Assembly: GCA_016722065.1 (NCBI GenBank)
Contig: JADKGX010000001.1
Span: forward strand, 2,108,001-2,172,000
Direction: 5' to 3'
Origin: Planctomycetota bacterium
GTDB taxonomy: Bacteria; Planctomycetota; UBA8742; UBA2392
Length of the DNA: 64,000 nucleotides
The position numbers and the translations under genes are program-made. Positions within the stretch are counted from its first letter, which is position 1; each line of letters starts with the position of its first letter. The notes beneath the pieces are model-generated. The model saw only the letters and a list, made by a program, of their open reading frames with translations, was not told the DNA's origin and made no database searches. This document shows positions 16,283 through 25,849 of the stretch, one piece after another.

Positions 16283-16618
16283 TTAAGGCGTTTGGGGCGC
16301 GGTGCCGGCATCCCATGGGCCGAACGGATGCGTGCCAAAGGGCATGCCGTCCACATTGCTGTTTACGCGCGATCCAAGCCTCTGCGAAAGGATGGTGTAG
16401 CTGTCTTGCTGCGCGTGGTTCAAGTCGCGCAGTCTTGCCTTGGCCAGGGGTGTCAACTCCGTCGGTTCCAGTCCGGCAGTGAAGGGCGCAGCCGCGTGGA
16501 AGCCCTGTGGAATCGTTACGAAGTCGATATGGGAATTGTCCGCGGACTGCGCAATCGCAGTTGGGTTGGCCGCACAACCAGCGGTGGCAAGTAACACCAG
16601 GGCGCACATTCTTTTCAT
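16283..16618 (-). CDS. Small predicted lipoprotein (111 aa)
   Basis: From ATG 16618 the protein has a lipoprotein signal (KRMCALVLLATAGC, acylated Cys at residue 15) and a hydrophilic mature region of about 97 residues with no cysteine. GAGG lies six bases upstream. The mature part contains a run like LTPLAKARLRDLNHAQQ that may be helical, and ends in a Pro/Gly-rich tail (HPFGPWDAGTAPQTP). No family recognised. The longer frame to 16681 would place residues before the signal and is rejected. Confidence 0.7.
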   Translation of the reverse strand: MKRMCALVLLATAGCAANPTAIAQSADNSHIDFVTIPQGFHAAAPFTAGLEPTELTPLAKARLRDLNHAQQDSYTILSQRLGSRVNSNVDGMPFGTHPFGPWDAGTAPQTP

Positions 16619-16791
16619 GAGGTCCTCAATACCCAAGGCTGTCTGGTGCCGCCGCATTGCGGTGGCCAAGCCGAGGTACAAGGATTGAAAGTAGCACAGC
16701 GAGGGAAGATAGCAAACTTGTCATGCGCTTTCGTTGGTACGAATCGGCCCCGACTTGCCTATAACGTAAAGCCGCTGTGCACCTTAGATTC

Positions 16792-16820
16792 TTGACGCGC
16801 CTCAGGTTGGCGCCAACAAT
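16792..16820 (+). promoter_or_regulatory. Candidate T6SS promoter with an embedded 12-bp palindrome
   Basis: TTGACG (16792-16797) and AACAAT (16815-16820) are 17 bases apart, 28 bases before the first T6SS gene. A perfect palindrome GTTGGCGCCAAC (16806-16817) covers the spacer and enters the -10, a position where a bound repressor would block transcription. The remaining 229-base intergenic region shows nothing else I can name. The -10 matches consensus at only four of six positions. Confidence 0.45.
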
Positions 16821-16847
16821 GCCCGGTGCTCAGGATCTGGCGGGGAT

Positions 16848-17789
16848 ATGGCCCTAAAATTGACCGTTACAAAGGCAGACACCGGCACCACTGTGGCCGA
16901 ATCTGTCTTCGGCAAGGAAGCTCGCGCCCGGGGCATTAACCTGGGCAGCGATGCCGCCAACGACGTGATTCTGCCGGGCAGCCAGCCCAGACATGCACGC
17001 ATTGAACGCCGGGCCAACGGCTATTTCCTGATCGATCTTGTGGCCGCGTCAGACATTGCCATCACAGACGGTACCCAGGCCAAACTTGGCGATTACATGC
17101 TTCGAATCGGGCGCAGCGAAACACCCAAACGCGATGAATCCGCACCAGAGGCCGTGATTGATGCTTCGGCCCCGGCCGGAAGCGTCACGGCGGCCTGTCA
17201 CGCGGCCTACAGCCAGCTTTCCAGGCACTTCCTGGGCGAAGGCGCTTTTCACAGCGATGTCGAAGTCAAGCGCTTCACCGACCTGCTGCAACTGACGCTG
17301 GAAGTCGCCATGGAATGGATGGGCAAGGCCCTGCGTGGCCGTGAGGAGTTCAAAGATCAGTTCTCGGCACCTCTGACGCAGTTGTTTGCGCGCAGTTTGA
17401 ACCCTGTCAAAAAGGGTCAGGACATAGCTGACATCGCCAACTTTTTGTTGGATTGGCGCGAAGATCGCGACATCGAAGGGGTCAAGGAGAGTCTTCAGCA
17501 CGCGTTTCGTGACATGGCCAAACACCAGGTTGGTTTGCTGGCTGGTGTGCAGCAGTTCGTGACAGACCTTCAAACCAAGCTGGACCCGCAAAAAATTGCA
17601 CAAGATGCAGGGGGCGGGTTGCTGGGCGGCGGCGCCAAGAAGGCCTGGGCGCGCTATGAACAGCTCTACGGCGAAACTTTTGTCGAAAGCAGCAAACTCT
17701 TTAACGAGTTGATCTATCCAAGCATCCGCAAGGGCTATATTTTCTCGCACGACGATGTGCCCGACAAGAAACCCGGTGGTGGCGCGTAA
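16848..17789 (+). CDS. tagH: T6SS FHA-domain scaffold protein TagH/Fha
   Basis: The 313-residue protein has an N-terminal FHA domain (about 20-90; GSDAANDVILPG and PRHARIE) that binds phosphothreonine in other systems. A C-terminal TagH/ImpI-type region (about 110-300) contains the alternating hydrophobic helices seen in T6SS Fha proteins. In systems with threonine phosphorylation, Fha is phosphorylated by PpkA and promotes assembly, while TagF opposes it. Here tagF is in the operon but no ppkA/pppA is. It is the first gene of the T6SS operon, 47 bases before tssJ. Confidence 0.85.
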   Translation: MALKLTVTKADTGTTVAESVFGKEARARGINLGSDAANDVILPGSQPRHARIERRANGYFLIDLVAASDIAITDGTQAKLGDYMLRIGRSETPKRDESAPEAVIDASAPAGSVTAACHAAYSQLSRHFLGEGAFHSDVEVKRFTDLLQLTLEVAMEWMGKALRGREEFKDQFSAPLTQLFARSLNPVKKGQDIADIANFLLDWREDRDIEGVKESLQHAFRDMAKHQVGLLAGVQQFVTDLQTKLDPQKIAQDAGGGLLGGGAKKAWARYEQLYGETFVESSKLFNELIYPSIRKGYIFSHDDVPDKKPGGGA

Positions 17790-17836
17790 TGTTGCCGCCT
17801 TTGCTTGTTCCGGGAACCTCTATCTAAGGAAGAAAC

Positions 17837-18301
17837 ATGCCGCGAAAGCTCCTACTGCTCGGACTGTCACTTGTGGCCTGTGGCCTATTTGTAGGCTGCT
17901 CGTCAACCAGTTTGACCGTCAAGTTTGTTGCCATTGAGCCCGTCAATGAGCTGCAGCCGGGGGAATCCCGCCCCGTGGATATCCGCATTTATCAGCTCAA
18001 GGACGACGCCAAGTTCAAGGCCGCCACTGTCGACGAGATCTGGGAAAACGACAAAGCCGTGCTCGCCGATGCCTTGATCGAGGTAAAGCTTGGAGAAAGC
18101 ATTTTCCCGGAAAAGGCCGACAAGCCCCAGGGCAAGGAAATCACGCTGGATCCCTTGAACGCAGACTGCAAGTTTGTGGGCGTGCTGGCGCTGTACAAAA
18201 ACAAAGACGCCAAGGGCGACCAAAAGACCGTGATTGCGGTTGCCGATGCGTCCAGCGTCACCTTTGAACTGACCGGCAACCACATCAAGCTTAAGAAGTA
18301 G
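17837..18301 (+). CDS. tssJ: T6SS outer-membrane lipoprotein TssJ
   Basis: TssJ anchors the TssLM membrane complex to the outer membrane. The 154-residue protein has a lipobox at the end of its signal (LACGLFVGC-type, acylated Cys21) and a beta-sandwich body typical of the family. GAAACATG context with AAGGAAG gives a good ribosome site. Position between tagH and tssK is the common order. Presence of this gene is strong evidence for a Gram-negative envelope. The usual TssJ length is about 150-180 residues. Confidence 0.88.
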   Translation: MPRKLLLLGLSLVACGLFVGCSSTSLTVKFVAIEPVNELQPGESRPVDIRIYQLKDDAKFKAATVDEIWENDKAVLADALIEVKLGESIFPEKADKPQGKEITLDPLNADCKFVGVLALYKNKDAKGDQKTVIAVADASSVTFELTGNHIKLKK

Positions 18302-18314
18302 TCCGGAGATCACC

Positions 18315-19670
18315 GTGGATAACCAGCCAAGGGTGCTTTGGACCGAGGGAATGTTCCTCACGCCGCAGCACTTGCAGCAATGGGATAGATACTGGCAGGG
18401 ACAGCTTCAAGCTCGCCTTGGCGCGCTGGCTGGCTATGGCTGGGGCATGCGCGAGATGGCAGCAGACCTGGACGCCCTTTCTGGCGGACAGTTCAACCTT
18501 ACGCGATGCGACGGCGTAATGCCCGATGGCACCGTGTTTTCGGTGCCCGGCGGCGACGACGTGCCTGCTGCCCGTGACGTTGCGCCGCATTTCGGCCCGG
18601 ACCGCGAGCGTTTGGGTGTGTTTCTGGCCCTGCCGGTGGCGGCAGAAAGCGGCGTGTCTGTGGCACCTGGCGGACATCACGACGGCAGCCCGACGCGCTT
18701 CAAGAGCAAGCAGTTTGAGGTCAAGGACTTCAACCCTGGCGGGGGTAAGCGCACACTGACCCAGGCGGCCAGCAATCTGCGCATTCTGTTTGAAGGCGAG
18801 GCGCTGGACGACCACACGTGGTTGAAGATTGCCGAACTTTCGCGCACCGCCACAGGCGGTTTTGCACTGGCTGAGGGTTTTGTTCCTGCCACCCTGCGCA
18901 TTGCCAGCAGCCCGCGCCTGATGGCACACCTGCGCAAGATTCTGGAAATCCTGTCAACCAAAAGCACGGAGTTCTCGCGTCAGCGCCGCGACCGCGGCGC
19001 GGGGCTTGCCAGCTTCAGCACCAGCGAAGCCGCCAGTTTCTGGCTGCTGCATACCGTCAACGGTGGTTTGCCGCCCTTGCAGCATATTTTTGCCACCGGC
19101 CATGCGCACCCCGAGGCCGTGTACCTGGAACTCGCCCGTCTGGCGGGCTTCCTGTTCACTTTTGCCAGCGATGGCCACCCCAAGGACTTGCCGCCTTACC
19201 AGCACGAAGATCTGGCCCAGACTTTTGCCCGCATGGAAGAAAAACTGCGCGCTTTGCTTGACACAATCATTCCCACCAAGTGCACCAACATTCCGCTTAG
19301 CCAGACCCGCGACACCATGTTTGCGGCCAAGATTGCCGACGACCGCGTGCTGCAGCCGGAAGGCGCGCTGTACGTGGCCGTAACAGCAAGCGTGCCCGCC
19401 GAGAAAGTGGTGCGCGAAGTACCCTTGAAGTTCAAGATCAGCAGCACCGATCGCGTCGATCAGTTGATCACCGCGGCCCTGCGCGGCTTGAGTGTGCGGC
19501 ATGTGCCGGCACCTCCACCGGAGATTCCGGTACAGCCCGGTCGGCAGTACTTTCAAATCGACAAATCCGGCGAACACTGGGAAGCCGTGCGGGGCTCCCA
19601 TTCCATGTCGTTTTATCTGCCGCCGGAGTTTCAGGGCCTGAAGCTGGAGTTGATGGCAGTCAAGGAATAG
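18315..19670 (+). CDS. tssK: T6SS baseplate-membrane connector TssK
   Basis: TssK links the baseplate wedges (TssEFG) to TssL/TssM. The 451-residue protein starts at GTG 18315 behind GGAGA and opens with the family pattern VLWTEGMFLTPQHLQQWD. The shell domain and neck helices follow, and the C-terminal head domain ends at about 451, the normal length. It sits 13 bases after tssJ and 3 bases before tssL, implying translational coupling. Confidence 0.94.
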   Translation: MDNQPRVLWTEGMFLTPQHLQQWDRYWQGQLQARLGALAGYGWGMREMAADLDALSGGQFNLTRCDGVMPDGTVFSVPGGDDVPAARDVAPHFGPDRERLGVFLALPVAAESGVSVAPGGHHDGSPTRFKSKQFEVKDFNPGGGKRTLTQAASNLRILFEGEALDDHTWLKIAELSRTATGGFALAEGFVPATLRIASSPRLMAHLRKILEILSTKSTEFSRQRRDRGAGLASFSTSEAASFWLLHTVNGGLPPLQHIFATGHAHPEAVYLELARLAGFLFTFASDGHPKDLPPYQHEDLAQTFARMEEKLRALLDTIIPTKCTNIPLSQTRDTMFAAKIADDRVLQPEGALYVAVTASVPAEKVVREVPLKFKISSTDRVDQLITAALRGLSVRHVPAPPPEIPVQPGRQYFQIDKSGEHWEAVRGSHSMSFYLPPEFQGLKLELMAVKE

Positions 19671-19673
19671 CCC

Positions 19674-20363
19674 ATGGCCGAAACCTCCAATCGACCCCGT
19701 CTGGCGGACTTGAGCGCGGAGTTGTTTGCGTTCTCGTTCGGATTGAGGGCCAGCAAAGACCCCGGCGCAGGTGAAGCAGTGCGCCTGAAGGTGGACGGCC
19801 TGTTCAAGGGCTTCAGTGAAAAGGCACGCACAGCGGGCCACAAAGCGGAGAGTATCGATCTGGCCAAGTATGCCGTGGTGGCCTTCATTGACGAAATCGT
19901 TCTGGGAAGCAATTGGTCCATGAAGGACCAGTGGTCTGGAAACCCGCTGCAGTTGGAATACTTCAATGACTTCGCCGCAGGCGAGGAATTCTACAAGAAG
20001 TTGCAGGGCGCCCGCGCCAGCAGCGACGCCGACCGGGTTGAAATTCTGGAAGTCTATTTTCTGGCATTGGCGCATGGCTTCAAGGGCATGTACATCGACC
20101 TGCGCGGCATGGAAGAGCGCAAAAAGCTGACCGAGCAACTGGGCAACGAAATCCGCACTGCCCGCAACCTGCAAGCCGGGGCGCTATCGCCCCGATGGAA
20201 ACCGCCTGATGAACTGCCCAAGCTGGCGCGCAGCGCGCCAACGTGGCTGATTCCGGCGATCTGCTTCATGATTCTGATTCTGCTGGCCTTGGCGCTTGCC
20301 TTTACCATCAATCGCATGGGCGATTCTGCCGCCAGGTCCATGGCGGAAGGGAGCGCGTCATGA
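19674..20363 (+). CDS. tssL: T6SS inner-membrane protein TssL (DotU family)
   Basis: TssL has a cytoplasmic helical bundle and one C-terminal membrane helix and recruits the baseplate through TssK. The 229-residue protein has the DotU pattern DEIVLGSNW around residues 70-80 and YFLALAHGFKGMY near 125-137. A single helix (IPAICFMILILLALALAFTI) lies at about 191-210. There is no C-terminal peptidoglycan-binding OmpA domain, so this is the short form. It overlaps tssM by four bases (ATGA). Confidence 0.94.
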   Translation: MAETSNRPRLADLSAELFAFSFGLRASKDPGAGEAVRLKVDGLFKGFSEKARTAGHKAESIDLAKYAVVAFIDEIVLGSNWSMKDQWSGNPLQLEYFNDFAAGEEFYKKLQGARASSDADRVEILEVYFLALAHGFKGMYIDLRGMEERKKLTEQLGNEIRTARNLQAGALSPRWKPPDELPKLARSAPTWLIPAICFMILILLALALAFTINRMGDSAARSMAEGSAS

Positions 20364-23300
20364 GGTCATTGCTTTCGGCTTTGATGAAAGAAGGCGTCGT
20401 CAGCATTGTGCTGCTGGTGATTCTGTGCGTGCTGGTTTGGTTTGGCGGCATGTACCTGGAAACACCCGAAAAAACCCGCATCGCCATCATCTGTGTGCTG
20501 CTGGCGCTGTGGGGCGCCATGTTCATTGCCCAGAAAGTGCGCGCCGTGAATTCCGCGCTGCGCATTGAAAAACAGCTCAAGGCCCAAAGTGGCGCACAGC
20601 TGGCCGGTGCCGATGCCGACAAGAAGGCGGAAATTGAGGCCCTGCGCAAGAAGTTCGATGAAAGCCTGGACGCCCTGAAGAAATCCAAGGGCGGTAAGTC
20701 GGCACTGTTCACGCTGCCCTGGTACGTCATTATCGGCCCGCCCGGAAGCGGCAAGACAACAGCGCTGATGGAATCCGGCCTGAACTTTCCGGCCAGCCAG
20801 GGAAACGCAAAGGTTCGCGGTATTGGCGGTACGCGCAATTGCGATTGGTGGTTCACGGAAGACGGCATTCTGCTGGATACCGCCGGCCGTTACACCACCA
20901 TGGCCGAAGACCAGAAAGAGTGGTTCGCGTTTCTGGACATGATCAAGTCCGGCCGCAATCACAAGCCGATCAACGGCGCGATTGTGGCCATCGGTCTGGA
21001 CGAATTGCTGCGCGGCACCCAGTCTGACCTTGACCAGATTGCCAAGGATGTTCGCAACCGCCTGGATGAACTCTCGGCCCGCTTGCAGGCTGTGTTTCCG
21101 GTGTACGTCATGTTCACCAAGTGTGACCTGCTGCCCGGCTTTGTGGAGTTCTTTGAAGACTTCACCAAGGAAGAACGCAACCAGGTCTGGGGCATGACCT
21201 TTCCGTATTCCGTGCCTGACCGCCAGTACGCTGAAATCTTTGAAGAAGAGAGCCGCCGGTTGTTGGACACGATTGCACCGCGCGGCATTCAATTGCTGGC
21301 ATCGGAACGTCCCGCCGCCAAGAAGCAAAGCATCTATCTGTTCCCGCAGCAGGTGGACCTGGCCCGTCCGCGCATGAAGGACTTCATTGCTTCGCTGTTC
21401 CACGCCACGGCGTTTCAGGAAAGCGCGATCTTGCGCGGCATTTACCTCAGCAGTGGCACCCAGAAGGGCGCGCCAATTGACCAGTTGATGGCACGCATGG
21501 GCGCAGCGCTTGGCGTCGAAGCCCCCGCTGGCGGTGACGAGCGCCTGGAGAAAAAGAGCTACTTCATTCACCAGCTGTTCACGGACCTGATCTTTCCCGA
21601 CAAATCACTGGCCCGCAGCAGCAGCAAGGTATTGAAGAAGCGCCGGGCATGGCGAGCAGGATTGCAGTTTGCATCGGTGCTGGCCCTGGCACTTGCCTGC
21701 TACTCCTTGATCAGCAGCTTTGTGGGCAACCGCGATATTGTTTCGGCTGCCGAAGCCGCCGCCCAGGAAGTTCAGGATGTGGCGGCCAAGAAGGGCACGG
21801 AGTTGGAACAGCTTCGCGCGCTGGACAAACTGAAGCACGAATTGGCGCCGCTGAAGGCCAACCAGGACGGCAGCACGCCGGTCTCCATGACCTTTGGCAT
21901 GTACCAGGGCGACAAGCTGCTGCAAAACGGAGTCAAACCCTACATTCGCGCATTGCGCCCGATGTACATCGAGCCCACGGGAAACCGCGTCAAGGCCGAG
22001 TTGAAGGACCGCCTGGACAAAGTAAAGGGCGCCCGCAGCAGCGAGGAATACCAGGAGCTTCTGGACCTCTGGCGTGTCTACCGCATGCTGGGTGGCGACG
22101 AGATGCTGGGCGAACAGGATGACGCCCGCCGTGCTTCGCACATTGCACTGGTTGCGTCTGTATTGAAGAAGAATCAGCGCTGGACGGGCAGAGTGTTCGG
22201 GCCCAACGCCGGCGAGATTGAGGAATTGGCCGGCGAGCAACTGGAGTTCTGCGCCTCGCTGTTGCCCCGCGCCTATGCCGATCCGGCGGCTTACCCGTTG
22301 TTCATTGCCGCCGACAAAGACCTGGTAAAGGCCATAGGGCTGGAACTCAAGAACGCCTACTGGGAAAGCGTGGCCTATGACTCGATTGTTCAGCGCGCCA
22401 GCGAAAAGGCGGAAGCACTGAACCTCAAGACGCTGCTGGCCGGTGTTGACGGTGCCGACCTGCTGGAAGTCCGCAACGCTGAAGGCGATGAACCACAAAA
22501 GTACCTGAACGCCTTTACGCAAGAGGCCTGGGACAACCAGGTGAAGCCCTTGATTGATGAGCGCGCCCGCGACCTGGCCGCGATGTACAAAGAGTTGAAC
22601 CTGGACCGCAATACCGACGACCTGGTGCGCGGCCTGATTGGCCGCCACAAAACACGCCAGGCGCAGGAATGGAAGCGTTTCCTTTCTTCGATTCACCCCG
22701 CCGGCAAGCGCATCAAGGACCTGAGTGACGCACGCGAGGTCATGCGCAAACTGGCTGGCGATTCCAGTCCTTACCGCACGCTGTTCAAGAACGCCTGGTC
22801 CAAGCGCACCCTGCAGTTCGGACCCGGCGACAGGCAGGGCGACCCCAGCGATGCAGAAACCAAAGCGCTGGAGGAATCCCTCAAGGCCTTGAACGAAATG
22901 ACCAAGGCCTTGGACGACTTTGTCACCAACAACTACGTCGGTTCGCGTTTTCGGGGCCATCTGGCCAGTCCGAAACGCCTGGAAACCCTGCGCGACGCCA
23001 TCAATGCCTGCGCACGCAAGATTCGCGACCAGTTTCCCAAGGAAGCCGACGCCGGGGCAGATGTCATGTTGCGCGTGGTCGATGCCGTGATCGTAACGAT
23101 CAAAGTCGAATGTCTGCGCGAACTGGAAGGGCTGTGGTACACGGATGTCACCACGAACTGGGATTCCGCAATTGCCTCCAAGTACCCGTTTGTCGAACAA
23201 TCGAAGGAAAACGTAACGCTGGTCGAGTTCGCCAAGGCCTTCAACCCCAAGTCAGGCGCGATCTGGCGGTGCAATGAACTGTTCCGGGCTATTCAGGCTC

Positions 23301-23866
23301 TGCGCTTCAATGACAAACCACTTTTCATTTTCCGGGCGGATTACGAAGACACGATTCGCGATGCAGCACTGATTCGCGACGCCATGTTCGATACGCCAAC
23401 AGATGAAAAGATCAAGGTTCGCTTCGGTTTGACGTTGGTGCAGCGTGGCCTGTTACGGTCCAGCAGCTTCCAGCTTGGTCTGGACCCAAAGAATGGCCAG
23501 CCAAACATCCTGCGCTGGAACGACAACCGCGACCAGACCAAGGACTTTGTCTGGGAACAGTTGGATACGGCGCGATTCAAGCCGGGCGCCCGGGTGACGG
23601 CAAGCTGGGGTGAACAGACGCCGCGTACAGACGAAGTGGAGATGCTGGACGACGACTGGGGGCTGCTGCGCCTGTTGTCCAAGGGTGGCCTGTCAGGACC
23701 CCTGGCCAACAGCGACGGCAAGCAGTACTTCTGCCGCTGGGAGTTTGCAGCACCAGACGGCATGCCGTTTCGACTGGAGGCGTTTGTGAACGCGTCCAAG
23801 GCGGCCAATCCCTTTACCCCAGGCCTTTTCACCAAGTTGAAGCTGGCAAAGGGGTTCAGCCAATGA
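20360..23866 (+). CDS. tssM: T6SS inner-membrane protein TssM (IcmF family)
   Basis: TssM spans the periplasm and contacts TssJ. From ATG 20360 the protein is 1168 residues. Two N-terminal helices (about 12-30 and 41-57) are followed by a cytoplasmic NTPase domain with an intact Walker A GPPGSGKT at 126-133 and the Walker-B-like ILLDTAGRY. A third helix lies at about 434-452, then the large periplasmic domain. The intact Walker A suggests nucleotide binding, which is not required in every T6SS. The start overlaps tssL (ATGA), and the earlier start at 20243 is inside tssL and rejected. Confidence 0.95.
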   Translation: MRSLLSALMKEGVVSIVLLVILCVLVWFGGMYLETPEKTRIAIICVLLALWGAMFIAQKVRAVNSALRIEKQLKAQSGAQLAGADADKKAEIEALRKKFDESLDALKKSKGGKSALFTLPWYVIIGPPGSGKTTALMESGLNFPASQGNAKVRGIGGTRNCDWWFTEDGILLDTAGRYTTMAEDQKEWFAFLDMIKSGRNHKPINGAIVAIGLDELLRGTQSDLDQIAKDVRNRLDELSARLQAVFPVYVMFTKCDLLPGFVEFFEDFTKEERNQVWGMTFPYSVPDRQYAEIFEEESRRLLDTIAPRGIQLLASERPAAKKQSIYLFPQQVDLARPRMKDFIASLFHATAFQESAILRGIYLSSGTQKGAPIDQLMARMGAALGVEAPAGGDERLEKKSYFIHQLFTDLIFPDKSLARSSSKVLKKRRAWRAGLQFASVLALALACYSLISSFVGNRDIVSAAEAAAQEVQDVAAKKGTELEQLRALDKLKHELAPLKANQDGSTPVSMTFGMYQGDKLLQNGVKPYIRALRPMYIEPTGNRVKAELKDRLDKVKGARSSEEYQELLDLWRVYRMLGGDEMLGEQDDARRASHIALVASVLKKNQRWTGRVFGPNAGEIEELAGEQLEFCASLLPRAYADPAAYPLFIAADKDLVKAIGLELKNAYWESVAYDSIVQRASEKAEALNLKTLLAGVDGADLLEVRNAEGDEPQKYLNAFTQEAWDNQVKPLIDERARDLAAMYKELNLDRNTDDLVRGLIGRHKTRQAQEWKRFLSSIHPAGKRIKDLSDAREVMRKLAGDSSPYRTLFKNAWSKRTLQFGPGDRQGDPSDAETKALEESLKALNEMTKALDDFVTNNYVGSRFRGHLASPKRLETLRDAINACARKIRDQFPKEADAGADVMLRVVDAVIVTIKVECLRELEGLWYTDVTTNWDSAIASKYPFVEQSKENVTLVEFAKAFNPKSGAIWRCNELFRAIQALRFNDKPLFIFRADYEDTIRDAALIRDAMFDTPTDEKIKVRFGLTLVQRGLLRSSSFQLGLDPKNGQPNILRWNDNRDQTKDFVWEQLDTARFKPGARVTASWGEQTPRTDEVEMLDDDWGLLRLLSKGGLSGPLANSDGKQYFCRWEFAAPDGMPFRLEAFVNASKAANPFTPGLFTKLKLAKGFSQ

Positions 23867-24807
23867 CTGGCTTCCCTTCCGGGTGCCTTGGAAAACTGCC
23901 CCTGCATGGCGATTTCATCCGCTACAACGCGGCATCGCCAGAGGTGCATGATTTTGACCACTGGGTCCAGGAAGGGATTTACCACGGTTATGGAGAGCTG
24001 GATTCCCGGTGGGACGCCACGTTTGATGCCGCGCCGCGGGCGCGCTTCATCTACATCGCGCCCAAGACCCAGCGCGTCATCGCTGGCTTGTTCCGGCCCT
24101 CAGTAGACAAGGCCGGGCGCCGCTATCCGTTCATGGTGTATTCGGTCATAGAGCCCGGCGCCTTGGGCAAGGACCTTGCCTATCTGCCCTGGGCACTCGA
24201 ATCCTTCATCGCCAAAGCGGGCGAGATTGCAGGTTGGGCCGACAGCGCCATCAACCTGAACACATTTCTGAGCAGCATTGACCAGTTGCGCTTTGAACCG
24301 GACATGGGCGAAGCCAAGCGCAACTTTGGCCGATTTGTGCTGGGTACCTCAGCCGGTGAGGTATGGGCACGCGACTTTGGCGAAAATGCACAAGGTCGAG
24401 TCCAAGCCGCTGTGCAATCCGTGTCAGAGGGGCCAGACGTCCGCAGCGGGACTTCCTTGGCCTTGCGCCTGCCAATAACAGACGAAAACGCCGAGGTCTC
24501 GTTTTGGCTGGAACTGACCCGGCGCCTCAACAAGGGCGGCAAATTACCCACAATGACGCTGTGGAACGAGGCAACGGCAGGCCTTAGCTCGCGTGTGCAC
24601 ATGTGCTTTGGTGATCTGGGGCCCCGGCACTTTTTGCCTTTTGTGCTGCCTCAGCGTGAGGACGCGGCCCTGCGGGACTTGGCAGCAATCAAGGGCGACG
24701 CTGCGGCCAGCCAGCAGGGCAAGGCAACTTTTGACCAGGTTTTGTCCAACGATTCCTTGAAACTGTCCGACCTGCTGCAAAGACTGCCACGCTGCAAGGG
24801 GCTGTAG
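23863..24807 (+). CDS. tagF: T6SS-associated protein TagF
   Basis: TagF is a post-translational repressor that antagonises Fha-dependent T6SS activation. The 314-residue protein begins with the DUF2094 signature (GCLGKLPLHGDFIRYN) and contains WVQEGIYHGY and FRPSVDKAGRRYPFMVYS, both typical. It has an extra C-terminal half of about 130 residues beyond the minimal DUF2094 domain; I did not recognise a PppA-like phosphatase signature in it. It overlaps tssM by four bases, so it is co-translated with the membrane complex. Confidence 0.88.
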   Translation: MTGFPSGCLGKLPLHGDFIRYNAASPEVHDFDHWVQEGIYHGYGELDSRWDATFDAAPRARFIYIAPKTQRVIAGLFRPSVDKAGRRYPFMVYSVIEPGALGKDLAYLPWALESFIAKAGEIAGWADSAINLNTFLSSIDQLRFEPDMGEAKRNFGRFVLGTSAGEVWARDFGENAQGRVQAAVQSVSEGPDVRSGTSLALRLPITDENAEVSFWLELTRRLNKGGKLPTMTLWNEATAGLSSRVHMCFGDLGPRHFLPFVLPQREDAALRDLAAIKGDAAASQQGKATFDQVLSNDSLKLSDLLQRLPRCKGL

Positions 24808-24913
24808 GCATTCTTTGGGCAATATGAACGCCGGGGGCGGCCAAAATCGCCTGCGCGGCTTCCCAAGTTGGGAACAGGGCACTAGAGTCAGCCAGCATCA
24901 AAAGGAAGCTATC

Positions 24914-25759
24914 TTGACCACCGGCGCTCAATCTCCGCTTGCTGTCCAACCCGTTCCGGGGCCGTCCCCGACGGGCAAGAGCGCGCGCTATGAGCCCGAG
25001 TTTGAGCAGCTTCAGTCCGAGATTCAGAAGCTGGAAAACCCCGCTGGCGGCGAAGTCAACTGGCGCAGCGTGCGCGACAACTCGGAAAAGCTTCTGGCAG
25101 GAAAGTCCAAGGACCTGCTGGTTGCGGCCTATCACGCCGTCGCCCGCATGCAACTGGAGGGCTACACTGGCCTGGCTGAAGGCTTGGAGATGATCAGCGG
25201 CATGTGCCAGACCTTCTGGGACGGCCTGTTCCCGGAGCTCAAGCGCATGCGCGCCCGTGAATCGGCGCTGGAGTGGATGATCGACCGCGTAAACCGCCAA
25301 CTGGAAGCCTCTGGTGGTGGTTCGGACCCGACGGGCGTCAAACGTGCGGCCGAGGCCATGAATTCGGTGGCGAATTTCGTCAACAGCAAGCTGGAAGCCC
25401 CCAACCCGCAACTGGATGGCCTGGTTCGCGCCCTCAATGGCGCGGCAACGTCAGGTCCCTCGACAGAGGTCGGCGTGTCATCCGGTGGTTCGGGCCAGGC
25501 AGCAAACACAAGCGCCCCGGCGCAGGGAGGTACTGTGGGGCCAATCAGCAATCGCAAGCAGGCCTTTGAGAGGCTTCGGGAAGTGGCCGAGTTTCTGCGC
25601 CGCACCGAGCCGCATTCGCCGGTCAGCTATCTGGTGCAGCGTGCCGTGAAGTGGGGCGACATGCGCCTGGAAGATGTCCTGATGGAACTGGTGAAGAATG
25701 AAGACGTGCGCCGCAACCTGTTTGAAACATTGGGTGTTAAGGAAGAGAAAAAGGACTAG
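24914..25759 (+). CDS. tssA: T6SS cap/baseplate protein TssA
   Basis: TssA helps prime and cap the growing tail tube and sheath. The ImpA_N-like domain spans about residues 25-110 (SARYEPEFEQL..., NWRSVRDNSEKLL). A variable Gly/Ser/Ala-rich linker (about 185-215) joins it to the C-terminal domain with VSYLVQRAVKWGDMRLEDVL, the VasJ/ImpA ending. TTG 24914 is preferred as the start because AAAGGAAG lies five bases upstream, giving 281 residues. In-frame ATGs at 24815 and 24824 have no ribosome site and would add residues without family features. Confidence 0.88.
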   Translation: MTTGAQSPLAVQPVPGPSPTGKSARYEPEFEQLQSEIQKLENPAGGEVNWRSVRDNSEKLLAGKSKDLLVAAYHAVARMQLEGYTGLAEGLEMISGMCQTFWDGLFPELKRMRARESALEWMIDRVNRQLEASGGGSDPTGVKRAAEAMNSVANFVNSKLEAPNPQLDGLVRALNGAATSGPSTEVGVSSGGSGQAANTSAPAQGGTVGPISNRKQAFERLREVAEFLRRTEPHSPVSYLVQRAVKWGDMRLEDVLMELVKNEDVRRNLFETLGVKEEKKD

Positions 25760-25849
25760 TCAAAGTCTGATGCGCAATGATCGAAGGCCACGGCAGTTTT
25801 TGGCCCTCCGCCATCGAACATCCGACATCGCTCAACAAGGAGTCAAGTC

